Below are positions 1-6,090 of a stretch of 10,190 nt of DNA, piece after piece. Origin of the DNA: Actinomycetes bacterium (GTDB lineage Bacteria > Actinomycetota > Acidimicrobiia > Acidimicrobiales > Microtrichaceae). A model generated the notes under the pieces. It saw only the letters and a program-made list of their open reading frames with translations. It had not been told where the DNA came from and searched no databases. The translations under genes were made by a program, and so were the position numbers. The stretch's first letter is position 1; each line of letters starts with the position of its first letter. The stretch is from NCBI GenBank assembly GCA_023450775.1, contig JAEXGP010000075.1:1-10190 (forward strand). Direction: 5' to 3'.

Positions 1-2337
1 GCCGCCGCCGCCGCCGGAACCGCCCGTGCCCTGGGAGCTGCCGTCACCGCCGGCACGACCGCTGCTGCCCGCGCTGAAGAAGCCTCCGCTCGCGCCGCCA
101 CCACCGCCGGCGCCGCCCGGCGTGCCGGTGGAGCTGCTCGTGCACTGGGTGCCGTCGCCGCCGTTCTCCTGAACCGCCCCGGCGCCATGGCACGCGGTCG
201 CGGAGGTGTTGTTCCCGTTGGTGCCGACGCGTCCCGCCAGGCCGGCCTGGGCCGTGACCGTGCTGTTGTCGACCTCGACGCTGGACTCGCCGATCGCCCG
301 GATGCCGTAGGCACTCCGGTTGCCGACCTCGGAAGGATCGGACGGCGGCCGCGGGGTACCCGAGTCGACCTTGGAGTTCACGACCTTGACCGCCGAGTGG
401 TTGCGGACCAGCACACCGGTCGGGTTGCGGCCGCTGCCGTTCTGGACGATCAGGTTGCGCAGCGTGAGGTTGATCGTGCCGTCGACCAGGACGCCCTCCA
501 CCGGCACGTCCTGCGAGCTCGAGTCGCCGGGTCGAACGGTCAGGCCCTCCACTCGGGTGGCCGCCGTTCCACCGGTTGCCGTGATCGCGACCCGGTTGTC
601 CGGTCCCGTCGTCTGGGTGCCGGTGACCACGGTCTCCTCGGCCGAGACGAAGGCCCAGGTGGACGACTGACCGTCGGTGTCGTCGTGACCGCCCGACACG
701 TTGATCCCCGGCTGGACGGCGAACGACGGGTAGGTGCCGAACCCGACGATGATGTCCGTGCGGCCGTAGTCCTTGGCGTTGGAGAGCGCCTTGGCGATGG
801 TGCGGCAGGGACGGAACTCGGGGCTGATCGTGCCGCACCAACCGGACGCCGGGGTGTCGTTGCCGTGCGCCTCGGAGACGTACAGGTACTCGGACTCGAC
901 GATCACCGTGACCGCGCTCACCGACCGGAGGCCGTAGAGGTCGGTCACCACCAGGCGCACCGTGTAGGTGCCCTGGCTCAGGAAGGTGTGGGTGGGACGG
1001 ATCTCGGGCGTGGTGCAGTTGGGGGCGTCGACGCCGCACGAGCGACTGGACTCTTGGAACTGCACGTTGGTGGCCGCCGCGGTCAGCGGGATGCGGGCCG
1101 AACCGTCACCGAAGTCCCAGTAGGAGTTGTTCGGGTCGAGGTCGGTCTCGATCGTCTCGACGATGCTGCGGAACGGAACGGCCGAGTTGCGGACCACACG
1201 GACCGGGCTGGGCGACGGGTCCGTGATCTCGACGATCGGCGCCAGACCGGTCACGACCACATCTCGCGTCAGGGTGTGAGTGGTCCCGGTGGCGTTCGTG
1301 ACCGTCAGCGACACGCGGTACTTGCCGCCCGGACAGGCGGCGCTCGGCTTGGTGTACCTGACCCACGGTTGGCTCAACGGGCTCCCGTTGACCGCGCCGT
1401 CGTCGTCCGACGCCACTGACTGCGCGCCTCCGCAGTTGTCGACGTCGAAGTTCCAGCTGTAGGTCAGGCGGTGCTCGATGTCCGTGATGTCCGCCAGGTA
1501 GTCCCGGCGTGGATCGGACGACTCCGAGCCGTCGAACTTGACGACGTCGTTCTTCTTGGGACTGGACGGTGAATAGGTGAACGATGCGATCGGCGGGCAG
1601 CCGGGCGGGCAGTACGAGTCGGTCCGCCGAGTGGCCTGGAAGGCGTTGGTGGTGTCCGCCCCCAACATCTGCACCTGGAACTTCAGCGTCTGGCAGGTGT
1701 TCAGCGCGCCGGCCGGCACCGAGGCGCACTCCGTCTTGAGCCAGTCGATGCCGTCGTCGACTCGCTCGACCTTCAGTTGACGGTCAGGGTCGGCGATCTC
1801 GGCCGGCGTCGGCCTGAGGAAGTCGGGATCCCGCAGGGTCTTGTCGTAGGTGGCGTCGAAGCCCGCTTCGCCGTCGTGAACGAATGACGTCTTCGAGGAA
1901 TCGTTCGGACACTCCCGCCGATGCATGACCTGGCCTCGGTCCATGGACCCCGGGACCCTGTCGGCCAGCGTGTAGACGACCCGCTGGTTGCTGGGCATCA
2001 CCAGCGCCAGAACAGGGTCGCCCGAACCGTCACCGCCACCAGCGCAGTCGGCCAGGCTCTTTGCCGGATTCCCGGGGTCGGTCGTGGTGACCGCGAACTT
2101 GGCGGCCGCCACGTCCCGCAGCAGCGTGGTGTTGACCAGCGAGAGCGTGGCGGTCTGCGAGTTCTCCACCCGAGTCTTGCCCTGCAACGCCAGGTTCGTC
2201 ATCGTCCACGTCGCGACCGTCAGCGTGAGCAGCGTGGTCAGCGCGATCATCAGCGCGACCTCGAGCAGGGTCACGCCGCCCTGGCCCCGCTGGGCCCGAC
2301 GGCGTCGGATGTGCTCGAGAACGGGTGTGATCATCAT
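1..2337 (-). CDS. Giant modular prepilin: class III pilin N-terminus, two PKD-like domains, DUF1565-like beta-helix (3' end outside window)
   Basis: An open frame of 779 codons runs from 2337 to the left edge without a stop, so the C-terminus is missing. Residues 1-21 form a basic leader ending GQGG, followed by VTLLEV and about 20 hydrophobic residues. This is a type IV prepilin site: cleavage after G21, with Glu at mature position +5 (E26). Residues about 249-363 and 366-480 resemble PKD domains; the second has YWDFGDGS at 406-413 and a THTF..GTYTVRLVVTD strand at 449-465. Residues 484-522 (YLYVSEAHGND, then CRTIAKAL) resemble the start of a DUF1565/pectate-lyase-like parallel beta-helix, with helix-like turns to about 700. 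From 740 the chain is glycine-rich. The start is ATG 2337, in a UGAUG overlap with the upstream stop; ATG 2334 is an alternative, and there is no clear Shine-Dalgarno, so translational coupling is likely. Ordinary pilins have about 150 residues. Expected role: exported minor or tip pilin with an adhesive or glycan-binding ectodomain. The pilin assignment is firm; the ligand is unknown. Confidence 0.85.
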   Translation of the reverse strand, partial: MMITPVLEHIRRRRAQRGQGGVTLLEVALMIALTTLLTLTVATWTMTNLALQGKTRVENSQTATLSLVNTTLLRDVAAAKFAVTTTDPGNPAKSLADCAGGGDGSGDPVLALVMPSNQRVVYTLADRVPGSMDRGQVMHRRECPNDSSKTSFVHDGEAGFDATYDKTLRDPDFLRPTPAEIADPDRQLKVERVDDGIDWLKTECASVPAGALNTCQTLKFQVQMLGADTTNAFQATRRTDSYCPPGCPPIASFTYSPSSPKKNDVVKFDGSESSDPRRDYLADITDIEHRLTYSWNFDVDNCGGAQSVASDDDGAVNGSPLSQPWVRYTKPSAACPGGKYRVSLTVTNATGTTHTLTRDVVVTGLAPIVEITDPSPSPVRVVRNSAVPFRSIVETIETDLDPNNSYWDFGDGSARIPLTAAATNVQFQESSRSCGVDAPNCTTPEIRPTHTFLSQGTYTVRLVVTDLYGLRSVSAVTVIVESEYLYVSEAHGNDTPASGWCGTISPEFRPCRTIAKALSNAKDYGRTDIIVGFGTYPSFAVQPGINVSGGHDDTDGQSSTWAFVSAEETVVTGTQTTGPDNRVAITATGGTAATRVEGLTVRPGDSSSQDVPVEGVLVDGTINLTLRNLIVQNGSGRNPTGVLVRNHSAVKVVNSKVDSGTPRPPSDPSEVGNRSAYGIRAIGESSVEVDNSTVTAQAGLAGRVGTNGNNTSATACHGAGAVQENGGDGTQCTSSSTGTPGGAGGGGGASGGFFSAGSSGRAGGDGSSQGTGGSGGGGG

Positions 2338-4241
2338 CAGAAGAACGTGGGGTCCAAGGGCTGGAGCGGCGACCAGATGCTCTCGCACACGCCGCCCGGA
2401 CAGGCGGGATTGGTGCGACGTGTCATGGCCTGGAAGTTGAACGAGTCGGTGGCGCACACGCCGTTGAAGCCGTCGGGGCTGCTGTTGAACTGCGCCCGGT
2501 AGGTCTGGATGGTGCCGGCGGCGCCGGCGTTCACCACGAAGTCCCGGTAGTTGACGCCGACTCCGAGGAAGCCGCAGAAGCCACCACCGCTACGGATGCG
2601 GATGACGTACTGGATGCTGTCGCCGACCGTGCGAGGCACGTTGGTCCACTGGAAGTCGAAGTACGCGTCCCGGAAGAGCGGGATGTCGCCCTTGGCCTGC
2701 GTGTTGCGGATCCCGATCGGCGGCACCAAGGGGTTGAGCGTCACGGTCACCGTGGCGAAGTTCGTCACGCCGTTGACGTCGGTGACCGTGACCTTGGCTG
2801 TGTAGGTCTCGAGCTGGGTGCTCGCGGGATACGTGTAGGTGGGGGTGGTCAGGTTGGGGCCCGACTGGATGGCCCCGGGCGGCCCGAACTCCCAGTAGTA
2901 GTTGGCGATGCCGCCGGGCGGCGTGCCCTGACCGGGAAGGAAGCCGTCGGCGTGCGATCCCGCCGCGTTGAAGCTGACGATCTGCGGCGACACGCCCGTG
3001 TTGGGCGTGGCGGTGAGCGCGGCGGACACGTCGGACTGGATGGTGGGACGGACCTTGATGGGTCCGTTGACGAACACGTTGCGCGTGGCGGTCAGCGACG
3101 CAGTGCCGAACCCGTCGGTGACGGTGAGGGTGACCGGGAACTCGCCGCCACCCAGGTACGTGTGCTGCACGTTGATGCAGGACTGGCCGGTGGGATCCGC
3201 GACCGAGGCAGTGCAGAGGAAATCGGGGGTGCCGTCCCCGAAGTTCCACTTCCACAGGATGATCGGCGTGTCGGGTGGCGGCGGAGCCGACGAGCGGAAC
3301 GAGATCGGCACGTTGTACGTGCACTTGGCCGTCTCGGGCACCGACAGGCACTGCGGGTTGCTGGTGATGTCGATCTGCGCGATCGGCCGGTTGTGCGGCG
3401 TGGGCGTGGTGGGGAGTGTGAAGACCCGGCCCGCGATGCCGGTGCGGTTGGTCGTGTCCTCGGTGATCCGCAGCGCGATCGTGCGCTCCTTGTTGGCCTG
3501 CGGCTCGCCCACCGCAGGCGCCTCGTAGTCGCAGACCGTGTCGTAGGCCGACGGCGACGACGTGATGAAGTCGGGTGCCGGGATGGCGCCGGTGACCGTC
3601 ACGTCCTGCTGCTGATAGGAGCTCGGGTTGGCGACCGGGTGGTTGACGGTCAGCCAGTCGCCGGCGTCGCAGAACCACTCGTACTGGAACACCTTGGTGG
3701 ATCCGTCGGCGTGGAACTCCCAGAGCACGATCGGGTTGTCCGTCTCGCTGTGCTGGATGGGGTCCTTGATCCGGAAGTCCAGCGGCTGGAGCTCGGGGTC
3801 GGGCGTGCGCTTGACGATCACCCGCTCGAGCGACTCTCCGTTGAGCTCGATGCGCAGTGTGATGTTCTGGATGCCCGAGTCGAACGCAGGGCAGCCGGAC
3901 GTGTCGGCGATCTGCACGGCCACCACCTCGAACGAGGCGCCGTCCGTGCCACGGAGCTGCGACGTGTCGGAGCTGGTGTCGAACTCGTGCTGGTAGTCGC
4001 TGGGTCCGGCGCAGGCGTCGTAGCCCAGGCCCTTGATCGACTCGGCGAACGACGTCATCAGCACGTTCTGCCGCGCCTTCTGGTTGCCGCCCTCGCTGAT
4101 CACGCCCGCCGCCATGGTGGCGGCGAGGATGCCGCCCACGGTGAAGGCCAGGATGACCATCGCCGCGAGGAACTCGACCGTGGCGATGCCGCGCTGGTCG
4201 GAGCGACCGCCGGACGCCAGGACGCGGCGGAGACGACTCAC
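2337..4241 (-). CDS. Large prepilin with PKD-type ectodomain
   Basis: Encodes about 634 residues. The N-terminus (start at GTG 4241) is a short basic leader ending SDQRG, followed by IATVEF and a hydrophobic helix to about residue 47. Cleavage is predicted after G18, with Glu at mature +5 (E23), typical of class III prepilins. Downstream, residues about 285-393 form a PKD-like domain (WNFGDGT at 332-338, QHTYLGGGEFPVTLTVTD strand) and 406-502 a second one (YYWEFG, then TYTAKVTVTD). Residues 160-280 may be a divergent Ig-like module and 505-634 a cysteine-containing beta-rich end. GTG 4241 is preferred because GAGGGG (4248-4253) lies 6 nt upstream. ATG 4247 is two codons earlier but abuts that Shine-Dalgarno. 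The frame stays open to GTG 4763, but that extension only overlaps the upstream gene and would bury the prepilin signal. The start sits in a GTGA overlap with the preceding stop, and its own stop overlaps the next ATG. Likely a surface-exposed minor pilin assembled by PilB/PilC. Its binding partner cannot be told from the sequence. Confidence 0.85.
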   Translation of the reverse strand: MSRLRRVLASGGRSDQRGIATVEFLAAMVILAFTVGGILAATMAAGVISEGGNQKARQNVLMTSFAESIKGLGYDACAGPSDYQHEFDTSSDTSQLRGTDGASFEVVAVQIADTSGCPAFDSGIQNITLRIELNGESLERVIVKRTPDPELQPLDFRIKDPIQHSETDNPIVLWEFHADGSTKVFQYEWFCDAGDWLTVNHPVANPSSYQQQDVTVTGAIPAPDFITSSPSAYDTVCDYEAPAVGEPQANKERTIALRITEDTTNRTGIAGRVFTLPTTPTPHNRPIAQIDITSNPQCLSVPETAKCTYNVPISFRSSAPPPPDTPIILWKWNFGDGTPDFLCTASVADPTGQSCINVQHTYLGGGEFPVTLTVTDGFGTASLTATRNVFVNGPIKVRPTIQSDVSAALTATPNTGVSPQIVSFNAAGSHADGFLPGQGTPPGGIANYYWEFGPPGAIQSGPNLTTPTYTYPASTQLETYTAKVTVTDVNGVTNFATVTVTLNPLVPPIGIRNTQAKGDIPLFRDAYFDFQWTNVPRTVGDSIQYVIRIRSGGGFCGFLGVGVNYRDFVVNAGAAGTIQTYRAQFNSSPDGFNGVCATDSFNFQAMTRRTNPACPGGVCESIWSPLQPLDPTFF

Positions 4242-4738
4242 GCGCATCCCCTCAGCGTCTCGGTCACGTTGCGGCTGAGCAGCCAGTCGCACACCTCGAG
4301 CGTGTAGCCCTCGCTGGGGTCGTCGACCACCTTGATGCGGGCCTTCCCCACGACCGACGAGTCGCCGTTCTCGGTGACCGTGAGGTCGGCCCGGCGCGCG
4401 GGAGGATCTGCACTGATGACGGCAGACGTGCAGTCGACCGCGAACTGGCCCACGGTGATGCCGGTGGTGCAGGCGCCGGAGTCGTTGCGGACCTCGTTGA
4501 CCACGTCCTCGAGGACGCCGTCGACCTGGTGGTCGTGACGGGTGGAGTCCTCGAGCTTGATCGCCACGACATCGCTGTTGAGCGACATCGTGAGGATGAC
4601 GACGACGCAGATGCTGAGGAACAGCACCATGGCCATCACATAGATCAGAACGGATCCCGACTGCGACCGGGAGCGGCACGAACGCGCGAGAGCGGCGCGG
4701 GGTGACGATCGCGTCCCTCCATGCCGCCCGTCTCCCAT
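4238..4738 (-). CDS. PilX/GspK-like pseudopilin lacking Glu5
   Basis: About 166 residues from ATG 4738. An Arg/Ser-rich basic leader ends SQSG at residue 28. A 23-residue hydrophobic helix (SVLIYVMAMVLF onward) follows, then a soluble domain of about 110 residues with cysteines at 90, 103, 150 and 165, probably disulfide-bonded outside the cell. The leader, Gly before the helix and single N-terminal helix are pilin-like. The residue at mature +5 is Tyr33, not Glu. In GspK of type II secretion and in PilX-type minor pilins the Glu is also missing, which fits a subunit that caps or initiates the fibre; that role is inference. ATG 4765 is an in-frame alternative start, but GGAGG directly abuts it and it lies in a hairpin stem. 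ATG 4738 has GGGGAAGG a few bases upstream. This is the first of three pilin-like genes and overlaps the next. No specific family is recognised beyond the PilX-like layout. Confidence 0.72.
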   Translation of the reverse strand: MGDGRHGGTRSSPRAALARSCRSRSQSGSVLIYVMAMVLFLSICVVVILTMSLNSDVVAIKLEDSTRHDHQVDGVLEDVVNEVRNDSGACTTGITVGQFAVDCTSAVISADPPARRADLTVTENGDSSVVGKARIKVVDDPSEGYTLEVCDWLLSRNVTETLRGCA

Positions 4739-4760
4739 GGCCCTTCCCCAACCTTCCAGG

Positions 4761-4780
4761 CACATCCTCCGTTGGATGTG
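4761..4780 (-). promoter_or_regulatory. Hairpin over possible upstream start of PilX-like gene
   Basis: Arms CACATCC and GGATGTG form a perfect 7-bp stem with a 6-nt loop. On the minus-strand mRNA the GGAGG motif straddles the loop and descending arm, and the upstream in-frame ATG (4765) lies inside that arm. Folding would hide both, which favours initiation at ATG 4738 or a conditional start. The pairing is seen directly; a regulatory role is inference. Confidence 0.45.
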
Positions 4781-4786
4781 CGCCGC

Positions 4787-4811
4787 ATCACGTTCAGAAA
4801 CTGAATGTGAT
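4787..4811. repeat. Intercistronic stem-loop after pilC
   Basis: ATCACGTTCAG and CTGAATGTGAT are separated by AAA, an 11-bp inverted repeat with one imperfect position (G-U if transcribed rightward, A-C mismatch in the operon's direction). It starts 1 nt after the pilC stop codon. No U-run follows on the minus strand, so it is unlikely to be a strong intrinsic terminator. A 3' stabilising or partial attenuation element between pilC and the pilin genes is plausible. Confidence 0.5.
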
Positions 4812-4812
4812 T

Positions 4813-6078
4813 CTACAGCTCGACCTGATTGTAAATCCCGTACATGGCCGAGACCATGGCCAGCGCGACGAAACCGACGACGATGCCGATGAACAGGATC
4901 ATCATCGGCTCGAAGTACGCGGTGAGCTTGTCGACCGCGTACGACAGCTCCTCCTCGTAGAACCCGGCGGCGTTGTTCAGCTGGTCCGACAGCTCACCGG
5001 TGCGCTCACCCACGCGCACCATCTGGATGACGGCGTTCGGGAACAGCCCGGTCTGGGCCAGCGGATCGGCGAAGCCCTGACCCGTCAGCACCCCCTCCAT
5101 GGACTCGGAGAGGCGCTCCTTGTAGACGAGGTTGTTGGCGCAGTCGATGGCGGTCGGCAGGGCGTCAGGCAGCGGGACGCCCGCGTCGAGCAAGGCGGCG
5201 AGCACCCTGGTGAACCGCTCGGTGGACGCGTAGGTCACCACCGTCGAAACGAGCGGCACCTTGAGCTGCAGGGCGTGGAGGTTGCGGCGACCGTTCGGTG
5301 TCCGCACGTAGGCGATGGTCCCGATCGCCAGCACCACCAGCACGAGGCCGGTGATGAGGCCGGCCGGCGACTGCACGAAGTCGGCCACCGACATGAGCAT
5401 GCGCGTGGGCAGCGGCAGCTCGGCGTCGAAGTCGGCGAAGAAGTCGGCGAACTTCGGGATGGCGAACACGACGATGACGATGACGACCAGCAGCGAGACG
5501 CCGAGCAGGATGCAGGGATAGATCAGCGCCTTGCGCACCGCTCGGGTCAGCTCGACGTCGCGGCGGATGTAGGCGTGCAGCTGGTCGAACGCCTCGTCCA
5601 TGCGACCGGTCAGCTCGGCCGAGCCCAGCAGCGCCATGAAGTAGCTGGGGAAGATGTCGGCGTGCATGCTGAGCGACTCGGTGACCGAGCGCCCGCCGGT
5701 CACGCGGTCGAGCACGTCGCCGAGCACCGCCTTGAACTTGGCGTTCGTGGCGTCCTGGCGCAGGTTGTTGAGCGCCTCGGTCATGGGCACGCCCGCACGG
5801 AGGAACGTGGCCATCTGGCGGGAGAAGTGCATGATGTCGACGAGCGGCACCTTCTCCTTGGTGATCTCGACCTGGAGGCCCTTCTTCTCCGAGATCTTCA
5901 GGACACGGATGCCCTGCACGGCCAGCTCGTTGCGCGCCGCGTTGGCCGAGGGCGCCTCGATGGTCCCCTTGACCGAGTCGCCGTGGATCGACTCGCCCTC
6001 GTAGCGGTACTTGGCCCGCTTGGGCGCCTTGCTCTTGTGGGGTTCCTGTGCCTGGGGCTGAGGTGCCGTTGCCGTCAT
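4813..6078 (-). CDS. pilC: Type IV pilus inner-membrane platform protein PilC (GspF family)
   Basis: 421 residues, the normal length for PilC/GspF. It is the polytopic membrane platform that couples the PilB ATPase to pilin insertion into the fibre. A Pro/Lys-rich cytoplasmic start is followed by a YRYEGES..G.V.GTIEA module (24-62) common in PilC N-termini. Two T2SSF repeats follow at about 85-208 and 287-410. Both carry the family pattern (FSRQMATFLRAGVPMTEAL at 85-103, ERFTRVLAALLDAGVPLPDAL at 287-307, and G..L...L at 360-367, GERTGELSDQLN). Hydrophobic segments lie at about 188-208, 241-258 and 391-414. ATG 6078 is supported by GAGGGA 6 nt upstream, which overlaps the pilB stop, so the two are translationally linked. 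The gene ends with TAG at 4813-4815, followed by two hairpins. The close link to PilB and prepilin genes makes a pilus rather than another GspF role most likely, though a type II secretion-like pseudopilus cannot be excluded. Confidence 0.96.
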   Translation of the reverse strand: MTATAPQPQAQEPHKSKAPKRAKYRYEGESIHGDSVKGTIEAPSANAARNELAVQGIRVLKISEKKGLQVEITKEKVPLVDIMHFSRQMATFLRAGVPMTEALNNLRQDATNAKFKAVLGDVLDRVTGGRSVTESLSMHADIFPSYFMALLGSAELTGRMDEAFDQLHAYIRRDVELTRAVRKALIYPCILLGVSLLVVIVIVVFAIPKFADFFADFDAELPLPTRMLMSVADFVQSPAGLITGLVLVVLAIGTIAYVRTPNGRRNLHALQLKVPLVSTVVTYASTERFTRVLAALLDAGVPLPDALPTAIDCANNLVYKERLSESMEGVLTGQGFADPLAQTGLFPNAVIQMVRVGERTGELSDQLNNAAGFYEEELSYAVDKLTAYFEPMMILFIGIVVGFVALAMVSAMYGIYNQVEL

Positions 6079-6084
6079 GGTCTG

Positions 6085-6090
6085 TCCCTC
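6085..6090 (-). promoter_or_regulatory. pilC ribosome binding site overlapping the pilB stop
   Basis: GAGGGA lies 6 nt before the pilC ATG and shares its first two bases with the pilB TGA stop codon (6089-6091). This arrangement links pilC translation to completion of pilB. Confidence 0.75.

Noticed and set aside
1..17. GCC/GGC repeat at the left edge as a phase-variation tract
   Set aside because: It is a triplet repeat coding for glycine in the Gly-rich tract. Changes in copy number would keep the frame, and Gly-rich stretches are normal in this type of protein.
187..1419. Plus-strand open frame (410 codons) at the left end
   Set aside because: Antisense to the giant prepilin, whose PKD and beta-helix motifs are clear; shadow composition.
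2337..4763. Extension of the second prepilin to 808 residues
   Set aside because: The added 172 or so residues are the out-of-frame shadow of the PilX-like gene and would put the prepilin cleavage site in the middle of the protein.
4787..4811. Intrinsic terminator after pilC
   Set aside because: The stem is followed by no U-run in the operon's direction and the pilin genes directly continue in the same direction, so I list it only as a stem-loop.
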